In this document: positions 36,826 to 45,304 of the stretch, piece by piece
Layout of the letters: each line of letters begins with the position of its first letter
Position numbering within the stretch: position 1 is the first letter of the stretch
Source of the DNA: Nocardia niigatensis NBRC 100131
GTDB taxonomy: Bacteria > Actinomycetota > Actinomycetes > Mycobacteriales > Mycobacteriaceae
Length of the DNA: 64,000 bases
Reading direction: 5' to 3'
Assembly: GCF_000308655.1 (NCBI RefSeq)
Contig: NZ_BAGC01000008.1
Coordinates: 37,270-101,269, forward strand
The notes under the pieces: model-generated
The model's database searches: none
Told to the model about the DNA's origin: nothing
What the model saw: only the letters and a program-made list of their open reading frames with translations
Position numbers and translations under genes: made by a program

Positions 36826-38186
36826 TCCGCGCCGACGACACCCGTTACGCTCTGCGTCCCGGCGTCACCTGCCTGACCGTCCCCGGTGGCGCGGTGCTGC
36901 TCGATCCACCGCGCAACGAGAAGCTGGCCGGGCTGACCCCGGCCCAGAGCCAGGCGCTGAAGACCCTCGACCAGGGTCCGGCGACGGCCGGCGAACTGGC
37001 CGAATCCGACTCGGTGACATCGTTTCTCGCCCGGCTGGCCGGGGCGGGCTGGCTGGAGGTCACCGTCCGCGACGGCGACCGCGACCTCTACACGCTGCGA
37101 CCCTTCACCACCCCGCCCCCGCGTCCGGGCGCGGGCGTGCCCGGGGTGCGCACGGCCCTCTCGAAATTCACTGTCATCCACCGTGATCCGGACGGCCTGG
37201 TCCTGGAACACCCCACCTCGTGGTGCGACCTGCGCGTCCACGACCCGCGCCTGCTGGCCCTCGCCGCCGGCGCCGATCCCGCCGAACTCGGCCTGCCCGA
37301 GCCCCTTTCGGCCCGCATCGCCGCCGACCTGCGCTGGGGCGGCTTCACCGCCGACCCCGCCGCCGAGGACCGCGACTTCACCACCCGCAGCTGGAGCGCC
37401 CCCGACCTCTGGTTCCATCGGCGCAGCACCCTCGGCTCCCGCGCAGTCACCTGGGACAACTTCGGTCCGACTGCCTGGGCGAAAGACGAGTTCCCGCAAC
37501 GCCCGGCGCGGCGTCCGGCCTATCCCGGCGCTCCGATCGCCCTCCCGGCATCGGATGTCTCCGCGCTGCGCGTCACGGACCCGAGCCTGACCGACGTGCT
37601 CGAAGATCGGCGTTCGTGCCGCGCATTCGACGCCACCCGGCCGATCACCCTGGCCCAGCTGGCCGAACTCCTCTACCGCAGCGCCCGGACCCGGTCGGTG
37701 GAATCGACACCGGATGGCGGCGAACTCCCCTCCCGCCCTTACCCTTCCGGCGGCAGCGTCCACGAACTCGAGCTCTACCCCGTGGTCCGCAATGTCGAGG
37801 GCCTGCCCGCGGGCATGTACCACTACGACTCCTTCGAGCACGTCCTGCGCCCGGTCGCCCCCGCCGATTCCCCCGCGGTGCAACGACTCCTGCGCACCAC
37901 CACGGCCACCCTCGCCGATGCCGCCGAACCCCAATTGCTGCTGCTGATCTCGGCGCGAGCGGGCCGGGTCATGTGGTCCTACGAGTCGGTCGCCTACGCC
38001 ACTATCCTCAAGCATGTCGGTGTCCTCATGCAGACCCTCTACCTCACCGCCACCGCCATGGGACTCGGTGCGGTGGCCCAGGGCTTCTCCGACACCGCCG
38101 CCTTCACCGCCGCCAGCGGTGTCGACGAACTGGAGGAATGCAATGTGGGCAGCATGATCCTCGGCACCCCCGCTTGGGACCGCTAG
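36822..38186 (+). CDS. SagB/ThcOx-type FMN-dependent azoline dehydrogenase
   Basis: 454 residues. An N-terminal region of about 240 residues precedes a nitroreductase-fold domain starting at LTDVLEDRRSCRAFDATRPI. Family landmarks follow: PYPSGGSVHELELYPVVRNV, GLPAGMYHYDSFEHVLRPV, then YESVAYATILKHVGVLMQTL and ATAMGLGAVAQGF. SagB-type enzymes oxidise thiazolines or oxazolines to thiazoles or oxazoles using FMN. Nocobactins have an oxazole where mycobactins have an oxazoline, so this enzyme is a natural candidate for that oxidation. It is translationally coupled to the siderophore-binding lipoprotein gene and shares its IdeR box. Confidence 0.82.
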   Translation: MIRADDTRYALRPGVTCLTVPGGAVLLDPPRNEKLAGLTPAQSQALKTLDQGPATAGELAESDSVTSFLARLAGAGWLEVTVRDGDRDLYTLRPFTTPPPRPGAGVPGVRTALSKFTVIHRDPDGLVLEHPTSWCDLRVHDPRLLALAAGADPAELGLPEPLSARIAADLRWGGFTADPAAEDRDFTTRSWSAPDLWFHRRSTLGSRAVTWDNFGPTAWAKDEFPQRPARRPAYPGAPIALPASDVSALRVTDPSLTDVLEDRRSCRAFDATRPITLAQLAELLYRSARTRSVESTPDGGELPSRPYPSGGSVHELELYPVVRNVEGLPAGMYHYDSFEHVLRPVAPADSPAVQRLLRTTTATLADAAEPQLLLLISARAGRVMWSYESVAYATILKHVGVLMQTLYLTATAMGLGAVAQGFSDTAAFTAASGVDELEECNVGSMILGTPAWDR

Positions 38187-38222
38187 CCCGAGGTGTCGTA
38201 CCCGGCTGGGAGCATCGAGATC

Positions 38223-38558
38223 ATGACGGCGACCGGGGATCAGGTGCGGGCGGCGGCGCTGTCGCTGCCGCGCACCACCGAACAGTTCGAATGGCAGATG
38301 CCCACCTTCCGGGTGGCCGGGAAGCTGTTCCTCACCTTGCCCGAGCACGAGACCTCGATGGCGGTCCGCTGCCCGATCGTGGACCGGGACGAGTTGGTGC
38401 AGGCCGAGCCGGACAAGTTCTGGATCGCACCCCACGAGGCCGGGAACGCGTGGGTGCGGGTCCGGCTCGCCGCCCTCGACGACCTCGACGAACTGACGGC
38501 CATCGTCACCGATTCCTGGCGGCTGGCCGCACCCCGGGAACTGGTGGATCCGGCCTGA
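38223..38558 (+). CDS. MmcQ/YjbR family protein
   Basis: 111 residues. The pattern LSLPRTTEQFEWQMPTFRVAGKLFLTL, the central CPIVDRDELVQAEPDKFWIA and the end DELTAIVTDSWRLAAPREL fit the MmcQ/YjbR fold, a small double-wing DNA-binding-like domain of unknown cellular role. ATG 38223 was chosen (GGGAG upstream); GTG 38193 is possible. Its stop codon lies in the loop of a bidirectional hairpin. Confidence 0.85.
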   Translation: MTATGDQVRAAALSLPRTTEQFEWQMPTFRVAGKLFLTLPEHETSMAVRCPIVDRDELVQAEPDKFWIAPHEAGNAWVRVRLAALDDLDELTAIVTDSWRLAAPRELVDPA

Positions 38559-38570
38559 ACGGCCGGATCC
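38546..38570. terminator. Bidirectional hairpin terminator
   Basis: Perfect 10-bp stem GGATCCGGCC / GGCCGGATCC with a TGAAC loop containing the MmcQ stop codon. It serves the two convergent genes on either side. Confidence 0.7.
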
Positions 38571-38582
38571 CGCCGCGCCGGC

Positions 38583-40643
38583 TCAGAAGGTGACGCGCTG
38601 GTCCTCGGCCAGGAAGAGTTTGTCGCCGTCCTTGGTGACGAAGGCGGCGTGGAACTCGGCCTGGTTGCGGACCACCTGATTGGCGCGGAACTCGTCGGGG
38701 GAGTGGGAGTCGTTGGCGAGCAGATTCTCCGTGTACTGCTTGGTCTGCTTGGATCGCCAGTTCCGGCCCCAGGATTCGAGCATCGGCTGGTAATCGGGGT
38801 TCTCGACGCCGGCCCGCTTCTGGTTGATGCGGTAGGCGGCGAACGCCATCTGCAGGCCGCGGGTGTCTGCCACGTTCTCGCTGAGGGTGAGCGTGCCGTC
38901 CACGTGGTGGGCGGGGTCGAGGCCCGCGGGGACCAGCCCGTTGTACTGGTCGACCAGCTTCTTGGTGCGGGCGTCGAACTTGGCCCGGTCCTCCGGAGTC
39001 CACCAGTCCTTCAGGTTGCCGTCGGCGTCGTACTTGGAACCCTGATCGTCGAAGCCGTGCCCGATCTCGTGCCCGATGACCGCGCCGCCCGCACCGTAGT
39101 TGACCGCCGCCTCCGCCTCCGGATCGAAGAACGGCGGCTGCAGAAACGCGGCAGGGAACACGATTTCATTGTTGACGGGCTGGTAGTAGGCGTTCACCGT
39201 CTGCGGCGTCATGCCCCACTCGGTCTTGTCGACCGGCTTGTCCAGCTTGTCGAACATCTTCTTGGCGCCGAAAATATTGGCGGCGCGCAGGGATTGGATG
39301 AGCTGCCCGCGGGTGATCTTCAGCCCGGTGTAGTCCTCCCACTTGTCCGGATAGCCGATCTTCACGCCCATCTTGCTCAACTTGACCAGCGCGGCGTCCC
39401 GGGTGGGCTGCGACATCCACGTCGAATTGGTGAAGTTGTCCTTGTAGGCCGCGACCAGGTCGGCCACCATGTCCATCGCCCGGTTCTTGGCCTCGGGCGG
39501 GAAATGCTTGGCCACGTACAGTTTTCCGAGCTGCTCGCCCAGGGTGCTGTCCACGGTGCCGACCGCCGACTTCCACCGCTCCGGCCGCTGCTGCTGCCCG
39601 CTCATCACGGTGCCGAAGAACTCGAAGTTGGCGTCGGAGAGCGCCTTCGGCAGGAAACGCGCGTATTCCCGCACCACCGCCAGTTTCAGGTACTCCCGCC
39701 ACACCGCGATATCCACGTCGTGCCACAGCTGCCCGGCCGCGGTGACGAACGACGGCTCGCCCACGATCACGGTCGCGAACAGGCTCTTGGGCCGATCGGT
39801 GTTCCCGGAAAGCCAGGGGTCCCAATCGAATTGCGGTGCCAGCGCCACCATGTCGGTCCACGACATCTTGTTGTAGCTGGCCTCGGTGTCGTGCAGTTTG
39901 ATGTTGTCCCAGAATCCGGCCGCGATCCGTGTCTCCAGATCCAGCACCCGGCCCGCCATGGCCACCGGGTCCGGGAAGCCGGCGCCGGTGGCGATCTTCT
40001 CCAGGTAGCTCTTGTATCCGGCCAGCTTGTCGGCGTATTCGGGCTTGCGGTAGTACTGCTCGCTCAAGCCGATTCCAGACTGACTGACCGAGGCGATGTG
40101 CGCGCTGGAGTTCTTCCGGTCCACCGAGACGCCCAGCCCGATCAGTCCGCCGATGGGCAGCGCGCCCATCACCCTGGCCAGATCCGGCTTTCCCGCGGCC
40201 TTGTCGATATCGGCGAACAGATCGGCGAGCGGGGTGAGGCCCAGCTTCTCGAGGGTGTCGACATCCATCCGGGCGTCGTACAGATCGCGGATCTGCTGCT
40301 CGACGGTGTCCGCCTTGGGATCCTTGATGTCCTCGATGATCTCGCGCAGCTGCCCCAGCACCCGATCCCCGACATCGTCGAAGGTCCCGAACGACACCTT
40401 GTCCGCCGGCAGCTGGTACTCCTGCAGCCATTTGCCGTTGACGAACCGGTAGAGGTCGTCCTGCGGGCGCACCGCCGCATCCGACCCGGACATGTCAGGC
40501 CCGGTGAGCTGGGTCGAGGTGACCGTGTTCTTGGTATCGGTGCTACACGCCGCCAGCGTGGCGACGGCCGGCGCGAGACCGAGCGCGATCAGAAAACGAC
40601 GACGGTCCACACCGGCCGGACGATCCGACGAACTCACAGGCAT
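38583..40643 (-). CDS. M13-family zinc metallopeptidase (PepO/Zmp1-like), exported
   Basis: 686 residues. A twin-arginine-like start (DRRRFLIALGLAPAVATLAAC) with a lipobox Cys suggests Tat export as a lipoprotein. The M13 catalytic zinc site is VIGHEIGHGFDDQG (HExxH) with the downstream ENVADTRG (ExxxD) and the substrate-binding VNAYYQPVNNEIVFPAAFLQ. M13 peptidases cut short peptides; mycobacterial Zmp1 modulates the host inflammasome. It is the second of two tandem paralogues, 71 nt downstream of the other. Confidence 0.92.
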   Translation of the reverse strand: MPVSSSDRPAGVDRRRFLIALGLAPAVATLAACSTDTKNTVTSTQLTGPDMSGSDAAVRPQDDLYRFVNGKWLQEYQLPADKVSFGTFDDVGDRVLGQLREIIEDIKDPKADTVEQQIRDLYDARMDVDTLEKLGLTPLADLFADIDKAAGKPDLARVMGALPIGGLIGLGVSVDRKNSSAHIASVSQSGIGLSEQYYRKPEYADKLAGYKSYLEKIATGAGFPDPVAMAGRVLDLETRIAAGFWDNIKLHDTEASYNKMSWTDMVALAPQFDWDPWLSGNTDRPKSLFATVIVGEPSFVTAAGQLWHDVDIAVWREYLKLAVVREYARFLPKALSDANFEFFGTVMSGQQQRPERWKSAVGTVDSTLGEQLGKLYVAKHFPPEAKNRAMDMVADLVAAYKDNFTNSTWMSQPTRDAALVKLSKMGVKIGYPDKWEDYTGLKITRGQLIQSLRAANIFGAKKMFDKLDKPVDKTEWGMTPQTVNAYYQPVNNEIVFPAAFLQPPFFDPEAEAAVNYGAGGAVIGHEIGHGFDDQGSKYDADGNLKDWWTPEDRAKFDARTKKLVDQYNGLVPAGLDPAHHVDGTLTLSENVADTRGLQMAFAAYRINQKRAGVENPDYQPMLESWGRNWRSKQTKQYTENLLANDSHSPDEFRANQVVRNQAEFHAAFVTKDGDKLFLAEDQRVTF

Positions 40644-40714
40644 TACCTTCCCCGAAGCTGCGATACCGACGCGAGGCTACCGGGGACGGCCGTCACGCGC
40701 GGGTTGTCGCGTTC

Positions 40715-42778
40715 TCAGAGGGTGACGCGCTGGTCCGGCGGCAGGTATTCCTTGTCGCCGTCCTTCAGGTGATAGGCGCTGTAGAACTCGCCCAGATTCC
40801 GTACCACCTGATTGCACCGGAATTCGGCAGGGGAGTGCGGATCGGACGCGATCTGACTCTGCAGCGCCTCGGTGGTCATCTTGGTGCGCCAGGTCCGGCC
40901 CCAGGATTCGAACATCGGCCGGTAGTCGGGAGTGTCCGTCCCCTTGCGCTTCTCGGCCATCCGATAGGCCGAGAGGGAAATCTCGAGTCCCCGCAGATCC
41001 GCCAGATTCTCGCCGACCGTGAGTTCGCCGTTGACGTGCTGATCGGGCGGCAGGCCCGCCGGAACCAGCGCGTTGTACTGCGCGATCAGCTGGTTGGTCT
41101 TGGCTGCGAAGGCTGCCTTGTCCTCCGGTGTCCACCAATCCTTCAGATTGCCGTCCCCGTCGTACTTGGAACCCTGATCGTCGAACCCGTGGCCGATCTC
41201 GTGCCCGATCACCGCACCGCCCGCACCGTAGTTCACCGCGGACTGGGCATCCGGATCGAAGAACGGCGGCTGCAGAAAGGCGGCGGGGAACACGATTTCA
41301 TTGCCGCTGGGGTTGTAGTAGGCGTTCACCGTCTGCGGCGGCATCGCCCATTCAGACTTGTCCACCGGCGTCCCCAGCCGATCGAACATCCGCTTCGCCT
41401 CGAAAGCGTCCGAGGCGCGCAGGGATTCGACGAGCCTGCCCTTCGTGACCGTGAGTTTGGAGTAATCCTCCCACTTGTCCGGGTAGCCGATCTTGGCGTT
41501 GATCTTCCCGAGTTTCGCGATGGCCGCGTCCCGCGTGGGTGGGGACATCCATGTCGAATTCTGGAAGTTCTCCTGGTACGCCGCGCGCAGATCGTCGACC
41601 ATCTCGAGTGCCCGCTTCTTGGCCTCGGCCGGGAAATGCTCTGCCACGTACTGCTTTCCGAGCGCTTCGCCCACGGCGTCGTTGACCGTTTGCACGGCCC
41701 GCCGCCACTGCTCCGGCTGTTCCCGCAGCCCCTGGACCACCTTGCCCATGAAATCGAAATTGGCGTCGGCGATCGCCTTGGGAAGATAGGGCGCGTACGC
41801 GCGCACCAGGCTCAGTTTCAGGTACTCGCGCCAGGCGGCGAGGTCGACATCGGCCCACAGCTGCCCCGCGCCGGTCACGAACGACGGCTCGGCCACATCG
41901 ATCTTGTCGAACATGTTCTTCGGTCGGTCGGTGCTGCCCGAAAGCCAAGGTTCCCAGTCGAATTGCGGACCCAGCGCGGTCAGCCCGGTCCAGGTCATCA
42001 GGTTGTAGGTCGCGTCGGTATCGCGGGTTCTGACGTTGTCCCAATGGAATCCGGCGATGCGGGTCTCCAGGTCCACCACCCGGCCGGCCAGCCCGGTCGG
42101 GTCCGGGAACCCGGCTCCGGCGGCGAGGCGCTGCATGAACGTCCGGTACGCGGCGAGCCGGGCGGCGTATTCGGGCTTGCGGTAGTACTGCTCGCCCATG
42201 CCGAGCCCGGACTGCTCGATCGAGGGGAGATAGGCATCGGAGTTCTTCGGGTCCGGGCCCACGCTCAGGCCGATGAGACCCACATTGGTCAATCCGCCCA
42301 TCACATGCGCGAGATCCGGCTTGGTCGCGGCCTTGTCGATCTGATCGAACAGATCCTGCAGCGGCGTCATGCCGAGCGTCTCGATCTCGTCCCGATTCAT
42401 CCGCGCGTCGTAGAGGTCGCGGATTTTCTGCTCGTCCGACCCGGGCTTGGGATCGCGGATCCCTTCGATGATCGCCCTCAGCTGGTCCTGCACCCGCTCC
42501 TGTACCTCGTCGAAGGTTCCGAACGAGGCCTTGTCCGGCGGCAGCTGATACTCCTGCAGCCACTTCCCGTTGACGAACCGGTACAGATCGTCCTGCGGCC
42601 GCACCGCCGGATCGGACCCGGACATATCCGGTCCGATCGGCTGTTTCGGCACCTGGGAGTCGGGGGAGCAGGCGGGCAGCAGGGCCGCCGCGGGCGCCAG
42701 GCCCAGCGCGATCAGGAATGTGCGGCGGTCGAGAGCGACAGGACGCGCCCGGTTGAACCGGACGTGGGTTCGAGACAA
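40715..42778 (-). CDS. M13-family zinc metallopeptidase, exported (tandem paralogue)
   Basis: 687 residues, closely similar along its whole length to the protein encoded next. Its export signal is LDRRTFLIALGLAPAAALLPAC with a lipobox-like Cys. The zinc ligands are VIGHEIGHGFDDQG and VGENLADLRG; VNAYYNPSGNEIVFPAAFLQ is the substrate motif. The two genes are clearly a tandem duplication and probably one transcript. Both proteins keep all catalytic residues, so both should be active. Confidence 0.92.
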   Translation of the reverse strand: MSRTHVRFNRARPVALDRRTFLIALGLAPAAALLPACSPDSQVPKQPIGPDMSGSDPAVRPQDDLYRFVNGKWLQEYQLPPDKASFGTFDEVQERVQDQLRAIIEGIRDPKPGSDEQKIRDLYDARMNRDEIETLGMTPLQDLFDQIDKAATKPDLAHVMGGLTNVGLIGLSVGPDPKNSDAYLPSIEQSGLGMGEQYYRKPEYAARLAAYRTFMQRLAAGAGFPDPTGLAGRVVDLETRIAGFHWDNVRTRDTDATYNLMTWTGLTALGPQFDWEPWLSGSTDRPKNMFDKIDVAEPSFVTGAGQLWADVDLAAWREYLKLSLVRAYAPYLPKAIADANFDFMGKVVQGLREQPEQWRRAVQTVNDAVGEALGKQYVAEHFPAEAKKRALEMVDDLRAAYQENFQNSTWMSPPTRDAAIAKLGKINAKIGYPDKWEDYSKLTVTKGRLVESLRASDAFEAKRMFDRLGTPVDKSEWAMPPQTVNAYYNPSGNEIVFPAAFLQPPFFDPDAQSAVNYGAGGAVIGHEIGHGFDDQGSKYDGDGNLKDWWTPEDKAAFAAKTNQLIAQYNALVPAGLPPDQHVNGELTVGENLADLRGLEISLSAYRMAEKRKGTDTPDYRPMFESWGRTWRTKMTTEALQSQIASDPHSPAEFRCNQVVRNLGEFYSAYHLKDGDKEYLPPDQRVTL

Positions 42779-43093
42779 CGCGAATCTCCTCTACCGGGAT
42801 TATTCGGAACAGTCGGACGTTGCTCGGGCCGACGCTAGTTGAGCCGACTGAGGAAAATCTGAATCCGCGCCGAGCCATGCGGCGTGACCCCGATTTCGCC
42901 CTCAACAGGGTCTTCGCTAAGCTGTTCCGGTTGCCTGCGGGAGCTATGCCCGCACTTCGGCCGCGAACCCACAGTGGTTGTTCTCCCAGACAGGTGAAAA
43001 ACCGCTGGCAGGCGTGCGTGCGAAGGGCAACTGACCATGCCCGTCGGGTCGGCAATCCGGCGTGCATATCGTCCAGGTCTAGGAGGAGCTGAA
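42779..43093. other. Upstream region of the rplN operon
   Basis: 315 nt between the divergent M13 genes and rplN. It must hold the rplN promoter and a leader. A weak candidate is TTCGCC, 17 nt, TAAGCT around 42894-42922, and a small hairpin (TGCGGG / CCCGCA, 42936-42954) follows. AGGAGGAGCT at 43081-43090 is a near-perfect ribosome site for the GTG start of rplN. I see no gene here. Confidence 0.45.
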
Positions 43094-43462
43094 GTGATTC
43101 AGCAGGAGTCGCGACTGCGCGTCGCCGACAACACGGGTGCCAAGGAGATCCTCTGCATCCGCGTTCTCGGTGGTTCGTCGCGTCGCTATGCCGGCATCGG
43201 TGACATCATCGTCGCCACTGTCAAGGACGCCATCCCCGGCGGCAACGTCAAGAAGGGCGAGGTCGTCAAGGCCGTCGTCGTGCGCACCGTCAAGGAGCGT
43301 CGTCGCCCGGATGGCTCGTACATCAAGTTCGACGAGAACGCCGCGGTGCTCATCAAGGCGGACAACGACCCGCGTGGCACCCGCATCTTCGGCCCGGTCG
43401 GCCGTGAGCTGCGTGAGAAGCGCTTCATGAAGATCGTCTCGCTCGCCCCGGAGGTGCTGTAA
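43094..43462 (+). CDS. rplN: 50S ribosomal protein L14
   Basis: 122 residues from GTG 43094 ([19 protein letters not shown]), the standard length; the long frame upstream is not coding. The AGGAGGAGCT Shine-Dalgarno decides the start. The conserved [19 protein letters not shown] and FDENAAVLI motifs are present. L14 contacts 16S rRNA at an intersubunit bridge. First gene of the spc-type operon, here cut off from the S10 operon by 41 kb. Confidence 0.97.
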   Translation: MIQQESRLRVADNTGAKEILCIRVLGGSSRRYAGIGDIIVATVKDAIPGGNVKKGEVVKAVVVRTVKERRRPDGSYIKFDENAAVLIKADNDPRGTRIFGPVGRELREKRFMKIVSLAPEVL

Positions 43463-43464
43463 CC

Positions 43465-43779
43465 ATGAAGGTGCACAAGGGCGACACGGTCATCGTCATC
43501 TCGGGTAAGGACAAGGGCGCCAAGGGCAAGGTCATCCAGGCCTTCCCGGCGACCGGCAAGGTCCTCGTCGAGGGCGTGAACCGCATCAAGAAGCACGTCG
43601 CGAACTCCGCGAACCAGCGTGGCGCCAGCTCGGGCGGCATCGTCACCCAGGAAGCGCCGATCCAGGCCTCCAACGTGATGGTCGTCGACTCCGACGGCAA
43701 GCCGACCCGCGTGGGCTACCGCACCGATGAGAACGGCAAGCGGGTCCGCATCTCCCGTCGCAACGGGAAGGACATCTGA
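43465..43779 (+). CDS. rplX: 50S ribosomal protein L24
   Basis: 104 residues with the KOW motif [23 protein letters not shown] at the N-terminus and [20 protein letters not shown] near the end. L24 starts 50S assembly. It begins 3 nt after the rplN stop and rplE follows after 1 nt. Confidence 0.97.
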   Translation: MKVHKGDTVIVISGKDKGAKGKVIQAFPATGKVLVEGVNRIKKHVANSANQRGASSGGIVTQEAPIQASNVMVVDSDGKPTRVGYRTDENGKRVRISRRNGKDI

Positions 43780-43780
43780 G

Positions 43781-44347
43781 ATGACTTCTACTGAGAACAA
43801 GGTGCAGCCGCGCCTGAAGACCCGCTACCGCGAGGAAATCAAGCCGGCCCTGAACAACGAGTTCAACTACGCCAACGTGATGCAGATCCCGGGCGTGGTG
43901 AAGGTTGTCGTCAACATGGGTGTCGGCGACGCCGCCCGTGACGCCAAGCTGATCAACGGTGCGGTCGCCGACCTGACCCTGATCACCGGCCAGAAGCCCG
44001 AGATCCGTAAGGCCACCAAGTCCATCGCGCAGTTCAAGCTGCGTGAGGGCATGCCGATCGGCGCGAAGGTCACCCTGCGCGGCGACCGCATGTGGGAGTT
44101 CCTGGACCGTCTGATCTCCATCGCGCTGCCGCGTATCCGCGACTTCCGCGGCCTGTCGCCGAAGCAGTTCGACGGCCACGGCAACTACACCTTCGGTCTC
44201 TCCGAGCAGTCCATGTTCCACGAGATCGACGTCGACAAGATCGACCGTCCGCGTGGTATGGACATCACCGTGGTGACCACCGCCACCAACAACGAAGAAG
44301 GCCGCGCCCTGCTCAAGGCCCTCGGCTTCCCGTTCAAGGAGAACTGA
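43781..44347 (+). CDS. rplE: 50S ribosomal protein L5
   Basis: 188 residues from ATG 43781 ([16 protein letters not shown]). Conserved segments: [52 protein letters not shown] and [21 protein letters not shown]5 binds 5S rRNA and the P-site tRNA elbow. The start follows the rplX stop by one base. Confidence 0.97.
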   Translation: MTSTENKVQPRLKTRYREEIKPALNNEFNYANVMQIPGVVKVVVNMGVGDAARDAKLINGAVADLTLITGQKPEIRKATKSIAQFKLREGMPIGAKVTLRGDRMWEFLDRLISIALPRIRDFRGLSPKQFDGHGNYTFGLSEQSMFHEIDVDKIDRPRGMDITVVTTATNNEEGRALLKALGFPFKEN

Positions 44348-44350
44348 TCC

Positions 44351-44536
44351 ATGGCTAAGAAGGCTCTGATCAACAAGGCCAACGCCAAGCCGAAGTTCGC
44401 GGTGCGCGCCTACACCCGCTGCCAGCGCTGCGGTCGCCCGCACGCTGTCTACCGCAAGTTCGGCCTGTGCCGCGTGTGCCTGCGCGAGATGGCCCACCGC
44501 GGCGAGCTCCCGGGCGTCCACAAGTCGTCCTGGTGA
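44351..44536 (+). CDS. rpsN: 30S ribosomal protein S14, zinc-binding type Z
   Basis: 61 residues, the short zinc-containing form of S14 with CQRCGRP and CRVCLRE as its two CxxC pairs. Actinobacteria often carry a second, zinc-free S14 elsewhere for zinc starvation. It is the last gene of this ribosomal block; a strong hairpin follows at 44570 and rpsH is 6.2 kb away, whereas in M. tuberculosis rpsH comes next. Confidence 0.97.
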   Translation: MAKKALINKANAKPKFAVRAYTRCQRCGRPHAVYRKFGLCRVCLREMAHRGELPGVHKSSW

Positions 44537-44569
44537 CTCACCGGTCCTGGTGACCTGGTAATACCGAAC

Positions 44570-44611
44570 CCGAAGGCCCCCACCGAGTTCCGACTCGGCG
44601 GGGGCCTTCGG
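44570..44611 (+). terminator. Strong hairpin terminator after rpsN
   Basis: A long stem pairs CCGAAGGCCCCC and CCGAG with CTCGG and GGGGGCCTTCGG (one mismatch), loop TTCCGA, 33 nt past the stop. It separates the rplN-rpsN transcript from what follows. Confidence 0.85.
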
Positions 44612-44686
44612 CGTTGTCGTCAACCCCGATTTCTCGCAGCTGCACCTCGACCCCGACCAGTTGACCCCTGTTTCATCTGCCCGTGA

Positions 44687-45304
44687 TCACGGCTGGGCGG
44701 TGACCCACGCTGTTACGGCGTCGAGGAACTCCGGGCCGCCCGTGACGTATCCGCCGATGGTTGCACCGATCAGCGCACCCACGGGGATGGTGAGCCCCCA
44801 TAACAGGAACACGCACGCCCCGAGGAGGCCGCCCACAATGGCACCGGTGACGACGCCGGGCAGGTTTTTGTCGATCTGTTCCTTCAGTCGGTCGTAGGAG
44901 CTGATGTTCTTCAGCTGCGCAGTGTCTTCCGCCGTCGGGGTCGGTGTCAGCGTCAGGGTGCGGCCGTCCGCACCGATGTGCTGCATGAGCGGGATCGAAC
45001 GCCCGTCGACGGCGAACCGTTGCGGCATTTCGGTCATCGCCGCTCCGTTCCCGGACTCGAGCACCACCGCGCCGTTCCGCGCCATCTCGAACTTGCCATT
45101 CTGAACAGTGGTCGTGATGACCTTGTCGACTGGCGAAATGGTGATCTGGTAGCTGATTTCATGATCCACACCGGAAATAATGTCCCCCGCAGTCACCGCA
45201 GTCGGCTGCTCGGTTACGGCCGGCTCTGCATGGGCGGTTGCCGCGGTGATACCCATGGCCGAGACCGCCATGAAAACGACAGCGGTGATCTTCTCGAACT
45301 TCAC
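44687..45304 (-). CDS. Secreted hypothetical protein with C-terminal glycine-rich hydrophobic segment
   Basis: 205 residues from GTG 45304, chosen for the GGAGGG ribosome site and because it starts a clean signal peptide (VKFEKITAVVFMAVSAMG, cleavage probably after ATAHA). The middle part is beta-rich (HEISYQITISPVDKVITTTV). The C-terminus has a long glycine-zipper-like hydrophobic stretch (VVTGAIVGGLLGACVFLLWG and VGALIGATIGGYVTGG). I do not recognise a named family; similar secreted proteins are common in Nocardia. Confidence 0.7.
   Translation of the reverse strand: MKFEKITAVVFMAVSAMGITAATAHAEPAVTEQPTAVTAGDIISGVDHEISYQITISPVDKVITTTVQNGKFEMARNGAVVLESGNGAAMTEMPQRFAVDGRSIPLMQHIGADGRTLTLTPTPTAEDTAQLKNISSYDRLKEQIDKNLPGVVTGAIVGGLLGACVFLLWGLTIPVGALIGATIGGYVTGGPEFLDAVTAWVTAQP

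Noticed and set aside
43037..43093. Upstream ATG start for rplN
   Set aside because: It would add 19 non-conserved residues; AGGAGGAGCT directly precedes GTG 43094, which gives the standard L14 start.
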